From an uncultured Ectothiorhodospiraceae bacterium (GTDB lineage Bacteria > Pseudomonadota > Gammaproteobacteria > Nitrococcales > Nitrococcaceae): DNA of 39,883 nt. The stretch covers positions 1 to 39,883 of the forward strand of contig CAJXKP010000025.1 of NCBI GenBank assembly GCA_913055565.1, given 5' to 3'. How positions within the stretch are numbered: the first letter of the stretch is position 1; each line of letters begins with the position of its first letter. The notes beneath the pieces were generated by a model, which saw only the letters and a program-made list of their open reading frames with translations, was not told where the DNA came from and did not search any database. Below are positions 14,746-24,544 of this stretch, one piece after another. The translations under genes were made by a program, and so were the position numbers.

Positions 14746-16778
14746 CTACAGGAGCCGCCGCGGGATCTTTTCGTTCCACTCTCGATTGTCGACCTCGGTG
14801 TCGCCCTCGAACGCCTGCTGCGTGGCGTAGACGTAGAAGTGGTCCGCGTCCGCGGTCAGGGCCGTCAGGCACTCGATGCGAACAGACCAATCACCGCGCT
14901 GGAATGTCGTCTTTTGATCGATGGTGGCGCTCGCGGTTAGGGGGTCGTGCTGGCCGATGCGAAAGACCTTCTCCATGGTGTAGCCAAGCGTTAGATCGAT
15001 ATCGTCGATGCGCGCCAGCGCCGCGCCGCCGAAGTCGCCACTATCACCGAAGACCGTGTAAATGGTCTCGTCGGTGGTGAGATCCGTCTCGATGGTGCGC
15101 TGGGGCTCGGTCATCTCCAACGGCGTATGGCTCGGCTCGGGACCACGCTCGGGTTCCGGGAAGGGGGCTAGTTCGGCATCCGCCTCCCGCGGCGGGCGTA
15201 CCGGTAGGTCCAGGCTGCTGGCGCCCGCGTAGACCGTGAGTTCCACCGGGGCGGGATCCGGCCAGATCATCGGCCAGTAGCTCGTCGAGATGGCCACCCG
15301 GATGGTGTGACCGGGGGCAAAGGCGTAGGCGATGTCGTTGAGCTGGATGGGCACGACGTAGCGTTTACCCGGCTCAAGCGCTTCCGGATGCTCGTGGCTG
15401 TCGCGGTGGCTGAGGTTAAAGGTCTCGTAGCTCACCCGCGCGGACGAGCCATCCGGTGCCACGTCGTTCAAGCGTACCGCCACATGGGCGATGGGCTGGT
15501 CGACGCTGAACGCCAGATTGACCACCGGCGCGCCGAAGATCTCGATGCGCTCGGTCAGCGGATCGGAGTCGAAGGCCAGCGAACAACCGTCATCCTCGCG
15601 CTGATCTAACGGGGCGTCGCCCTCGGAGCCGAAGCCGTAGAAGTCGCCGCCCTTGAGTCCGGTGGTCTGCGGTGAGCGCACGCGCATGCTGTCCTCGGCG
15701 CCGGGCTGGTCGCCGAGAGCGAGCACATTGAGGTACCAGCGCCGTCGATGGATCCGTGGTGACGGCCATTGCTCCTCCGCCACCCAGCGCCCGGGGCGCT
15801 CGTCGTGGGAGGGCGCTGGGTGCGCCCAGTCCTCCATCCAGACCCGGACCGTGAGTTCATCCATGATCCCGGTGTCGATACCCTTGAGCCAGTAGTCCCA
15901 CCAGCGCACTGCCTCCTGGAAGAAGCCGATGCGTGGCCCCGGTGTCGCCGCATGGGGGAAGGCGTGGGGCCAGGGTCCGATGAGGCCCTTGCGCGGCCCA
16001 TCCAGGGCCTCGAGCAGGCGGGGCACGGCGTTAACGTAGCCATCGGACCAGCCGCTGACGGCGTAGACGGCGCAGTCGATGACGCTAAAGTCCTCGCACA
16101 CCGAGCCGTGTTGCCAGTAGTCATCGCGGTGGGGGTGCTGCATCCACAGGGCTGGGAAGAGCTGGTTGTTGGTCAGTCGCTGATGCCACTGCTCACGCCA
16201 GCTTTCGCCGGCGATTTCCGGGTCCGGTGGGCAGGCGTTGAGCGAGAATAGTGCTGAGCCCCACCCGAAGATCTCGTTCAGCAGGCAGCCGCCCTTGTAG
16301 TGGGCGTCGTCGGCGTAGCGGTCGTCGGTGGAGCACATGGTGATGATAGCTTTCAGTCCCGGGGGCCGTCGGGCAGCTACCTGCAGGGCGTTAATGCCGC
16401 TCCATGAGAGCCCGATCATGCCGACGCTGCCGTTGCACCAAGGCTGACGTGTTAGCCACTCAGTGGCGTCTTCGGCGTCGTCCTGCTCCTGGGCCACGTA
16501 CTCGTCGCGCAGGATGCCTTCGGAGTCACCGATACCGCGGACGTCCAGTCGTACGCCGACGTAGCCGTGCCCGGCGAAGTGCTGGTTCAACGGCTCATCG
16601 CGCAGGCGGGTAAATCCCGTTTGCGGTAGGGCATATACTCGATGATGGCAGGGACTGGATGGTCGTCGGCACTGGCCGGCAACCACAAGCGAGCGGCGAG
16701 GTGCACGCCGTCGCGCATCGGGATCCAGAGGTTCTCGATGGTCCGAACGGTCTCGGGAAACTCTTCAACGCCCTTCAA
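14746..16778 (-). pseudogene. CocE/NonD (S15-like) hydrolase with one frameshift
   Basis: An alpha/beta hydrolase of the CocE/NonD family, which hydrolyses esters or amides (cocaine esterase, acylases, Xaa-Pro dipeptidyl peptidases). The TTG start at 16778 has GAGGAG 6 nt upstream and a stop codon directly before it. The N-terminal frame gives MKGVEEFPETVRTIENLW to EYMPYRKRD, then runs to a stop at 16587. The other frame resumes at FTRLRDEPLNQHFAGHGY and continues to 14746. The intact homologue at 36730 reads YRKRDFTRTRDE across this point, so one T is missing from the run at 16612-16614 (+ strand AAA). Catalytic Ser is in GLSWSG, Asp in SGWSDGY and His in GPWPH. Corrected length is about 677 residues. 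A real lesion or a sequencing error are both possible. Confidence 0.85.
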
Positions 16779-16809
16779 TTACCGCTCCTCAGGGCGCGCT
16801 GAGTGGCGC

Positions 16810-18104
16810 CTATACCTCGTCGTTAGTCGTCAAGCGCAGGCTTTCGACATTTATCTCCCGCAGGCGCTCCGTAATTCGCACCAGGGCGCGCGCCACCTTG
16901 TAGGTGGTGTCCAGCGATACCGACTCGTCCGGGGCGTGCGCTAGACTGATATCCCCTAGACCGTAGATCACTGTCGGGATGGTGGATAGGCGTACCCAGC
17001 CGGACATGTCGCAACCGTAGGGCGCGGCGGCCACGGTTGGTGAGGTACGCAACTCCTCCTCGGCGGATTCGCTAAGCGCCGTGACCAGGGGATGATCCGG
17101 CTTGGTCTCGGCGGAGCCGAAGCCCGAGGCCAGGCGGTTGATCCGCGGTGGATGCTCGGCCAGCCAGGGGTCGTCTTGGATGTATTCCATGATGGTCTGG
17201 CGAAAGCGCGCCTCGGCCTGGTCGATGGTCTCGTTGAGTGACACGCCGACGCGCACCTTGGCCGCCAGCGAGTCCATGACGCTCGACGACCATAACCCAC
17301 CATTGATGGTGCCGACGTTGGTGGCGTAGGGCAGGCCGTGCAGGCGCATCAGCGGATGGTCCTCGGCCTCGTTGACGCGGCGCTCGTCCTCGCGTGGCCT
17401 GGTAGACGGTCCAGAAGTGGTCGAGCGCGCTCTCGCCCTGTAGGCGCCGGCTGGCGTGCGCGGACTTGCCCGGGGATCTCGACCTTCAGCGACATCGCGC
17501 CGGCGTGGGCGATGACCAGCTCCGGGACGCCGTCGCGGACCGTGGGCTCGGGGACGATGCAGGCGTCGGCGTTCCAGCCGCCGCGTATGGCGGCGAGCGT
17601 GCCCAGCCCGCTGTCCTCCTCGGCGGGGGCGGCGGCGAACAGGATGCGCCCCGGGAAGTTGCGCCCGGCCTCGGCCAAGGCCTCGAACGCCGCCATCGCA
17701 GAGATCAGCCCGGACTTCATATCGGTCGCCCCGCAGCCATAGACCCGGTCGCCGCGCGTGATGCCCGAGAAGGGCTCATGGCTCCACTTGGTGTAGTCGC
17801 CCGGCGGGACGACGTCGATATGGCCGGTGAGCAGCACGGTGGGGCCGGGTTGATTGCCACCTAAGACGCCGACCACAACGGGTGCCCAGGCCCGCTCGAC
17901 CTCGTGGCCCGGGTAGCGCGGATCGCGCTGCAGGGCGGCGATGCCGGCGTTCCAGTAGTCGATCTCGGCATCCAGGCGCTGGAGCCAGTTCGCTATCTCG
18001 GCGATGGCGGCGTCCTCCTGGCCGGTCACCGAGGGGATGCGGATCAACGAGACCAGCCGATCGCGTATATGGTCGGGATCGACGAACGAGGTCCGACGGA
18101 CCAT
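16810..18104 (-). pseudogene. M20 family metallopeptidase/deacylase with two frameshifts
   Basis: An ArgE/DapE-type zinc peptidase or deacylase. Frame one (ATG 18104, AAGGAG 6 nt upstream) carries GHIDVVPPGD, YGCGATDMKSGL, the catalytic PAEEDSGLG and VPEPT, then KVEIPG. There the frame slips by one extra G (run at 17469-17471): removing it gives PGKSAHASRRLQGESAL, the expected dimerisation-domain start. A second +1 near 17388-17398 is needed to reach EDERRVNEAEDHPLMRLHG, which continues to the stop at 16810 with the last metal His in SLAHAPDES. Corrected length is about 430 residues, normal for the family. It sits 31 nt upstream of the CocE gene and 80 nt downstream of pepN, all on the minus strand. 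Confidence 0.85.
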
Positions 18105-18184
18105 GGCGTGCTCCTTTTGTGTGCTGGTTCAACGCACTGACCGTTGCCACCATGCTCGCGGCCAGGTGTAGGCGCTAATGGTGG

Positions 18185-20810
18185 TTAGACCGCCAGGCTG
18201 GCGTCGACCACCTCGCGCGTGGCCGCCGACAGCCCCGGGGCCCGCGCTACCTGCTCGATGGCAGCCCGCATGGCCTCACCGCGCTCTGGGCGATGCTGGT
18301 GCCAGTTGCTGAGATGCCTCATTAGCCCCGCGGCGAGGGCAGGATTCAATGGGTCGAGCGCCAGGACTTGATCGACGAGGAAACGATAACCCTCGGTACT
18401 GTGGAAACGCAGCGGGTTGGCCGTGACGAAGCTCTCCACCAGGGCTCGCACCCGGTTGGGCTCGGCCAGGGAGAAGAAGGGGTCGTCCATGAGCGTCTTG
18501 ACCCGGGCCAGGGTATCCTCCCGCTGGGCGCGCGCCTGGATCGCCAGCCACTTGTCCAGGACCAGTGGGTTATCGCTGTGGCGCGCGCGGAAATTGGCGA
18601 GCAGTGCCTCGCGCTCGGGGTGCTCGCTATCGGCGATCAGGCCCAAGGCGCTGATGGTATCCGTGAGGTTGGTCGCGGTTTGGTATTGCGCCAGGGCGCG
18701 AGCCAGCCCGTCGGCCTCGCCGACGGCCAGATAGGCCAGACAGGTGTCGCGCAGCGCGCGCTGACCCACAGGCCCCGGCTCCGCCGCGTAGGGCACCGGT
18801 GACTGGGCGTTGGCGTTGAAGGTCGCTGCCAGCTGCGCGTGCAAGGCCCTGGCAATGGCCTGACACAGCCCCTCGTGCGCGGCCGACAGGGCCGCTACAT
18901 CGCTGAGGGGACGGGCCGCTATTAAGGTCGCCGGCTCCGGGAGCGCCAATAGCTTGGCGTCGAGCCCCTGGTCACCGCTCCCGCGCTGGAGCACCAGCCG
19001 CATAACGGCGACCAGGCACTCCTCGTTGGCGCTATCGATAGCGCCGTCGAGGCGCGCGTCCAGGCAGCGATCGATGAGCGTCTGGATCGCGTCCCATTGG
19101 GCTACCGGGTCCGGGTCGTGGCGGGCGAGAACGGCGTAGTCGGCGTCCGTACGGTCGCTATTGAGCCGCACGGGCGCGGAGAAATCGCGCAGCAAGGCCA
19201 CGACGGGGCGCTCGGTTAGGCCGATAAGCCGGAAGCGCTGCTCGTGCTCGGTGATCAGCAGATCGCGGGTTCCCGTGACCGCGTCATCGTCCGATTCATC
19301 CGCTAGCCGCACCGGTAGCTCAGTGCCTGAGGCATCCAGCAGCCCGATGGCCAGCGGTAGCGGCAGCGGTTGCTCGTCGCCGCTATCCGACGAAGGGGGA
19401 TGCTGGCGCACTACAAGCTCGTGGACGCCGGCAGTGGCGTCGTAGGTGCCGGTCACCACTAGGCTCGGTGTGCCGGCACGCTCGAACCAGCCCATGAAGG
19501 CCTCGACCGACATCCCTGCCGCCTCGCCGACCGCCTCCACCAGTGCTTCGATGGTTACGGCCTGGCCGTCGTGGCGGGCGAAGTAGTGGTCTACACCCGC
19601 TCGGAAGGCGGCATCACCAGCCAGCCGCCGCAGCATACGAAAGATCTCGGCGCCCTTGGAATAGACCGTGTCGCTGTAGAAGTTCTCGATCTCCACGTAG
19701 CTCTCGGGGCGGACGGCATGGGCCATGGGGCCGGCGTCCTCGGCGAACTGGCGGCTCCGCATGAGCTGCGTATCCTCGATGCGGCGGATTGCCCCCCAGC
19801 CCTGATCGGCGATGAATTCCTGCTCGCGCAGCGTGGTAAATCCCTCCTTGAGGCCGAGCTGAAACCAGTCCCGGCAGGTCACGCGGTTGCCGCTCCAGTT
19901 GTGGAAGAACTCGTGGGCCACCATGGATTCGCCATCGCGGTGGTCGCGGTCGGTGGCCGTCGCGCTGTCATTGAGCGCGTAGCGGTCGTTAAAGATGTTG
20001 AGGCCCTTGTTCTCCATCGCCCCCTGGGTGTATTGCGGTACGGCGACAGCGTTGAAGACGTCCAGATCATAGGCCAGACCGTAGGCGGCCTCATCCCAGG
20101 CCATGGCGCGGGTGAGGGTGGCCACGGTGTGCTGGCAGCGATGCCGGTAGGCGGCGGTCGTCCAGACATTGATGGCGACCTCGCGGCCTTGGGCGGTGGT
20201 GAACGGCTGATGGGTGGCGGTGATGTCGCCGGCGACCACGGCGAAGAGGTAGCTGGGCTTGGGGAAGGGGTCGTCCCATGTCACCGCTCGGCGCCCGTCG
20301 TCGGTCTGCTTTTCGGCGACGGGATTACCATTGCACAGCATGACCGGGTATTTGTCGGCGTCGCCGATAAGCGTCACCCGGAACGGGGCTAGTACATCGG
20401 GTCGATCGAGGTAATAGGTGATACGCCGAAAGGCCTCGGGCTCGCATTGGCTGCAGAGCAGTTCGCCGGCTTGATATAGGCCCATGAGGGCGGTGTTGGC
20501 CGAAGGATGGATGCTGACGTCCGTGGCAACCTGGCAGTGGTCCGGGGCGTTTCGGATCGTGAGCCCGCGCTCGTCGAGTTCGTAGGCCGAGGCCGGCAGC
20601 GGTGCGCTATCAAGATAAATGGCGTGTAGTGTGAGCGCCTCGCCATCCAACCGCAGGGGCGTCCCCGGGGTTTGTGGCAGCCGGGTTGCGACGCAGTATG
20701 AGTTCGCTGCGCACGCGCGTGGCTTCCATGGCAAGCTCCAGGGTCAGCGCGACGCGATCGACCAGATAGGCCGGCGGCTGATAGGCGTGCCGTCGCACGG
20801 GTTCGGTCAT
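18185..20810 (-). pseudogene. pepN: Aminopeptidase N (M1), one frameshift near the N-terminus
   Basis: A zinc aminopeptidase that removes N-terminal residues from peptides, corrected length about 875 (E. coli PepN 870). Substrate motif GAMEN, zinc motif HEFFHNW with the third ligand in LKEGFTTL, and the C-terminal helical domain are all intact. The real N-terminus (MTEPVRRHAYQPPAYLVD, ATG at 20810) is in a different frame from the body. The switch is at CCCCGGGG (20663-20670), where one fewer base restores NPGTPLRLDGEALTL. Read literally, the body frame would start at 20734 with a non-family N-terminus. As this is usually a single-copy enzyme, a homopolymer sequencing error is as likely as gene loss. 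Confidence 0.88.
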
Positions 20811-20855
20811 GAGGAATTCATCCTTCTACGATTGCCGCGGTGGTACCCTGCCCCT

Positions 20856-21395
20856 ATGTCGCAACAGACCAAGATCCGACCGCCGCAGCCGACGATGCTC
20901 GGCGATAGCCTAACGCTGCGCGCCACCACGGACGCCGATTGCGCCTTCGTCGTGACCGCCGAAACGGAGCCTAACGCCGCGCCCTACGTCGGCCAGTGGT
21001 CCGTCGAGCGCCATCAGCGCTGCTTTGACGATCCCGATAGCGCGCACTGGATTATTGAGGCCGCCGGCGAGGCCGTCGGCTTCGCCGTCCTTGAGGGTAC
21101 CGATGACCCCGATCATAGCGTCCTGCTGCGGCGGATCGTGATCACCGATCCGGGCAGTGGCTACGGCAGCCAGGCGGTTCAGCTGCTCGCCCGTTACGCC
21201 TTCGAGGTGATCGGGTTCCACCGTTTATGGCTCTATGTCGCCGTTGGCAACGAGCGCGCCTATGAGCTCTACCGTCGGCTGGGCTTTGTCCAGGAGGGCG
21301 TGGCCCGCGAATGCATGAGGGAGGCTGATGGCTACCGCTCCATGTTCATCCTGTCGCTGTTGGATCGCGAGTGCCACGCCGCTACCCCTAGCTAG
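20856..21395 (+). CDS. GNAT N-acetyltransferase, RimJ/RimL-like
   Basis: A 179-residue acetyl-CoA-dependent N-acetyltransferase. It follows the Acetyltransf_3 pattern: LTLRATTDADCAFVV, then RIVITDPGSGYGSQAVQLL as the acetyl-CoA pyrophosphate loop (usual RGxGxG/A is changed to PGSGYGSQ), then YVAVGNERAYELYRRLGF and VQEGVARECM. The ATG at 20856 has no Shine-Dalgarno. The TACCCT 8 nt upstream could be a -10, which would make the mRNA nearly leaderless. It is divergent from pepN (45 bp between) and convergent with the second ATP-grasp gene (7 bp). Confidence 0.88.
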   Translation: MSQQTKIRPPQPTMLGDSLTLRATTDADCAFVVTAETEPNAAPYVGQWSVERHQRCFDDPDSAHWIIEAAGEAVGFAVLEGTDDPDHSVLLRRIVITDPGSGYGSQAVQLLARYAFEVIGFHRLWLYVAVGNERAYELYRRLGFVQEGVARECMREADGYRSMFILSLLDRECHAATPS

Positions 21396-21402
21396 ACCAG
21401 GC

Positions 21403-22703
21403 CTAGCTGTAGTTCGTCGGTAGGACCTCGGAGAACTGGAAGTCCAGCATGGCCATGACGTCCCGAAACTTTTGGTGCAGATCCGTTTCGTTCTGGCCGC
21501 CGATGAAGACATCGCCGATCTCAAAGCTGTAGCTGTCCTGCGCCGGCAGCTCCGAGAGCCGATCACCCTCCGTCACGGTTGGATGGATGACGAGCTCGGG
21601 ATAGTGGCGGCGGATGGCCTCGATCTCCTCGTGGGATGGCACGCGCGTGACCGTGGCATCGCCGTAGATCCGTGGCATGAACTTCGCCGCCATGGGGTAG
21701 CGGCCCTCCGGGCGCGGGAAGTTGGGCTGGCGCCCTAGGGTGATGTCGATGGCCACCTCGTGGTGCGAAGACCCGGTCGCCATCTGGAAGATAGGGCAGT
21801 GGGACTTCGAGATACGCGGGTTGATCTCCAGCAGCCAGATCTTGTCGTCCATGGGGTTCCAGAAGAACTCCATGTTGAACGGCGTCCAGTCCAGCCCGAT
21901 GTGCTTGAGGATCGTCTCCGCATGGCTGCGCATGCGGTTCTGGATGCCGTCCGGCAATTGCGACGGGTACTGATAGCACAGGAAGCTGACGTTATTGGAA
22001 CCGCGCAGTGAATCGATGACCGCGTAGGTGGTCACCTCACCGTTGTAGACATAGCCCTCCAGCGTGCACAGCCGGCCGCCGATCAACCCCTCGGCGACGG
22101 CGGTGGCGCCGCTGCCGCGATCCGGCAGCGCGCTCCGGTTCTGGCACTGGCCGACGATGTACTCAAAGGGCTCGGCGAAGACATGGATATGCTCGCGGAT
22201 CTTCCTCATGGCTTCGACGTACTTGCCCTCGTCATCGATACGGAAGCCGAGGAACGACGAGAACGCCGTCGTGGGCTTGAGCCAGAACGGGTAGCTCATG
22301 TCGAGGTGGCCGACCGGGTCCTCCGAGTAGGGGTCCAGGCCCTGGAAGTCCGGCGTGCATTCCGGTATTGCCTCCTGGTTGACCAGCCGGCACCAGTACT
22401 TGCTCTCGGTATAGAGCACGCTCTCCAGCGTGGGCGTGGGCAGACCCCACTCACGACGCAGGATGGGCAGCATCGAGGTGGTCGGGAAGTCCTAATGCCC
22501 GATGATGCCGTCCACGGAGGGCGCCTCGGATAGGGTCTTGCGCGCCTCGGCCATGATGGCCTCCATGGGATACGACGGCGGATTCACCATGGTGCCGTAG
22601 TCCACGAGGCGTGGAATTGGTATTCCGAGGCGTTGTGGACCGTCTCGAGCTCTCTGAGGTTGAACTCGTCCAGACCGATGACAAAGATAGGCTTCTTATC
22701 CAT
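21403..22703 (-). pseudogene. ATP-grasp enzyme with a frameshift and an in-frame stop
   Basis: An ATP-grasp ligase of the biotin-carboxylase/CPSase type. AGGAGG lies 7 nt before the ATG at 22703, and the frame reads MDKKPIFVIGLDEFNLRELE to SEYQFHA, then stops. One added base near 22609-22612 restores LVDYGTMVNPPSYPMEAIM, which continues to GIIGH, a TAG at 22492-22494 (TGG, Trp, expected by position), then DFPTTSMLPILRREWG to 21403. The uninterrupted 356-residue part has the ATP-grasp core: YPFWLKPTTAFSS, MEFFWNPMDDKIWLLEINPR (metal Glu/Asn) and GSSHHEVAI. Corrected length is about 433 residues. The stop is not a homopolymer slip, so real decay is more plausible here than in pepN. Confidence 0.82.
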
Positions 22704-22794
22704 TGACGCTCCTCCTGTAAGCGATTTCCGTTTTGTGAGCATACATGCTTGCGGCGGGTTTGGCGCGTCATGCCGGTCGGGTGCGTAGGTCGTA

Positions 22795-22847
22795 GGGACC
22801 GCTGAACAGTTCGCACGAGCTTCCGGCCGCTGAGCGCGCGTTCTGGC
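22795..22847 (-). repeat. Dispersed 53-nt repeat, copy 1
   Basis: Read on the minus strand, it aligns without gaps to 30175-30227 with 41 of 53 identical bases, including a perfect block GCGCGCTCAGCGGCC. Both copies lie upstream of a gene and point in that gene's direction. Confidence 0.5.
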
Positions 22848-23026
22848 TGGGCACGGCGCACCACGCATCACTGTGCTAGCGTCAAGCATCGGCGACGTAG
22901 GCTGCGGGTGGGGCGGCCAGCGGCCTTTAGCACGCAAAGGCTCGCCAGAGTCATACAGCGTCTCCCTGGCGCAGGCCAAGGCGGGAAAATGCCTACATCG
23001 TCACGATAGAACGGGGACTGGCGGGC

Positions 23027-23064
23027 AAAAAAAGCCGCCGGCCCCGGGGCTGGGGACGACGGCT
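23027..23064 (-). terminator. Rho-independent terminator of the phasin gene
   Basis: On the minus strand, AGCCGTCG (23064-23057) pairs with CGGCGGCT (23040-23033) and is followed by a run of seven Ts ending at 23027. It starts 25 nt after the phasin stop. Confidence 0.85.
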
Positions 23065-23089
23065 GGCAGCAGCCGATTGCGGCTGATGC

Positions 23090-23485
23090 TTACTTAGCGC
23101 CGGCGGTCTTCTGCGCCTTTTCGACGCCCTCTTCGGCGGCCTTCTGGACCGAGGCGACGCCGTCCTGCGTCACCTTCTGCGCCTTCTCGACGAAGTCCTG
23201 ATTGGCCGCGGTGACCTTCTCAGCATCGGCCTTGACGCGCTCACCGAACTCCTTGGCGACCTCGGGCTGCTTGCCGACGTAGGTCTTCAGGGCCTCGGCG
23301 TCACGGATCTCGAGGATCTCGCGGGCGTTCTTGAAGCTGATGTCGGTGTAGGCCTTGGCCGCCTCAACCTGGATGCCCGCGATCTTCTCAGCATGGTCGG
23401 TGGCGGTGGCGAAGAAGTTGCGCATCGGGCCGAATACGCCCTTCTCGAACTGCTCGTTGAACTGACTGAAGGTATCGTTAGCCAT
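23090..23485 (-). CDS. Phasin family protein
   Basis: A 131-residue phasin that coats polyhydroxyalkanoate granules. The family pattern is clear: NEQFEKGVFGPMRNFFATAT, then AGIQVEAAKAYTDISFKNA, then AREILEIRDAEALKTYVGKQ. The tail after residue 95 is Lys/Ala/Val-rich and helical (VEKAQKVTQDGVASVQKA). AGGAGG precedes the ATG. It is a single-gene unit with its own terminator and a dyad-overlapped promoter, implying that the organism stores PHA. No PHA synthase is in the window. Confidence 0.93.
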   Translation of the reverse strand: MANDTFSQFNEQFEKGVFGPMRNFFATATDHAEKIAGIQVEAAKAYTDISFKNAREILEIRDAEALKTYVGKQPEVAKEFGERVKADAEKVTAANQDFVEKAQKVTQDGVASVQKAAEEGVEKAQKTAGAK

Positions 23486-23536
23486 GGTGTTGCCTCCTGT
23501 TGTGTCGTGATCGGGCCCATTGAGGGGTGCCGCTTA

Positions 23537-23579
23537 TTGTTGCGTTGCACAATAACAGCGCCTTTGTTGCAGTGCAACA
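23537..23579 (-). promoter_or_regulatory. Phasin promoter overlapped by two TGC/GCA dyads
   Basis: Minus-strand -35 TTGCAC (23572-23577), 17-nt spacer, -10 TATTGT (23549-23554). The -35 lies in the palindrome TGTTGCAGTGCAACA (23565-23579) and the -10 overlaps the related site TTGTTGCGTTGCACAA (23537-23552). The layout suits a repressor; PhaR, which binds TGC/GCA dyads at phasin promoters, is the obvious candidate. Confidence 0.65.
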
Positions 23580-23662
23580 CCTGTGAGCCGACTGACCGAT
23601 GAGCGGTAGCTTGCCTGGGCGCGGGGCAGGGCAGCGATGGCCCGGCGGGAGGCGGCGGCGGG

Positions 23663-24223
23663 CTAGTTGAGTTCGTCGTCCGGCCAGTACTTGGTGCCCG
23701 ACACGGTGGCCTGTAGCGAGAGGCCGGATTCGGTGAACTGGTAGATCGTGATGTTGCTGGTGGAACCGGCGCCGCCCACGGCACCGCCCTGGTCGCTCGC
23801 CTTGGCCGAGGCGTCGGCCCCGCCGCCGAACGACCAACCGGCGTTCACGAAGCGCTCGAGGGTCCCGGCGTCGTGGAAGATCATGACGACGCGGTAATCC
23901 TTGGCGCCGAGACCGATGCCGGCGCCGATCGCGCCCATCTTCATGTAAGTACGCTCATCGGTGCGATTGTTCTCGACGATGCCGCGGCCCTTGCTGCCAC
24001 CGAAGTACAGCAGGTGGACATTAGCGCTGCTAAACACGCCGTAACCGGCGGCCTCGTTGACCTGGGCACGGACGTCGGGCTTTCTCATGTAGAGCTTGTT
24101 GAGCACGTCGCGGCGCATGTCCAGAAGGGCCTGACGTTTCTCGGAGACCGTACCGCCGGTGGCGGCACAACCGCTGATCAAGGCCGTCAGGCAGACAATC
24201 AGAAGCTTTTTTGTGTAGGGCAT
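23663..24223 (-). CDS. SYLF-domain (YSC84-like) lipoprotein
   Basis: A 186-residue lipoprotein. Residues 1-19 are a lipoprotein signal with lipobox LISGC (Cys19). The SYLF/YSC84 domain follows with AAGYGVFSSANVHLLYFGG, SKGRGIVENNRTDERTYMKM, GAIGAGIGLGAKDYRVVMIF and WSFGGGADASAKA. SYLF domains bind phosphoinositides in eukaryotes; in bacteria the role is unclear. It is probably anchored in the outer membrane facing the periplasm. It lies upstream of the phasin gene on the same strand, but the phasin has its own promoter. Confidence 0.9.
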   Translation of the reverse strand: MPYTKKLLIVCLTALISGCAATGGTVSEKRQALLDMRRDVLNKLYMRKPDVRAQVNEAAGYGVFSSANVHLLYFGGSKGRGIVENNRTDERTYMKMGAIGAGIGLGAKDYRVVMIFHDAGTLERFVNAGWSFGGGADASAKASDQGGAVGGAGSTSNITIYQFTESGLSLQATVSGTKYWPDDELN

Positions 24224-24544
24224 TGATGACCATCGCGCGCTTGGATTGGGGCCATTAGTTTAGCAATCGGTGGCCATGAACGCCGCCATAGGGTGGCACC
24301 GTCCCAGTAAACCGATAGGCCGGCGATATCGGGCGTGGAGGCGTCACGCGACGCATCGTTGCGGCGAAGCCGGTTGCCAGTCGTCATGGGGCGCGGTTCG
24401 CGAGGTGTCGCCCCGGTGATCGTCGTCGGGCTAGCCGGGCTCAACGGCCTTGATAGGGAGCGCGATCCGGCGCAAGCCGATTCGCTGGTTGGGTAGCGGC
24501 GTTGTGGGCCGGCGCGGTCGCCCGAGCCGGCCACCGCGCGGCGG
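24224..24544. other. 321-bp gap without a recognisable gene
   Basis: A minus-strand frame is open over most of it but its translation is not family-like. A possible -10 for the SYLF gene (TAAACT, minus strand, 24257-24262) is seen without a good -35. TGGCCACCGATTGC upstream of it has sigma-54 elements but is one base too short between GG and GC. Confidence 0.4.

Larger units (their letters stand above)
22704..23089. other. 386-bp gap: promoter side of the ATP-grasp gene and phasin terminator
   Basis: No gene is supported. It holds the Shine-Dalgarno of the ATP-grasp gene, a 53-nt repeat copy (22795-22847) and the phasin terminator (23027-23064). Confidence 0.5.

Noticed and set aside
16587..16614. 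Programmed ribosomal frameshift in the CocE gene
   Set aside because: No canonical slippery heptamer or downstream structure is apparent, and the close homologue is read in one frame. A simple one-base loss explains it better.
24224..24300. Sigma-54 promoter for the SYLF lipoprotein gene (TGGCCACCGATTGC)
   Set aside because: Only 9 nt separate GG and GC instead of 10, which normally abolishes sigma-54 recognition.
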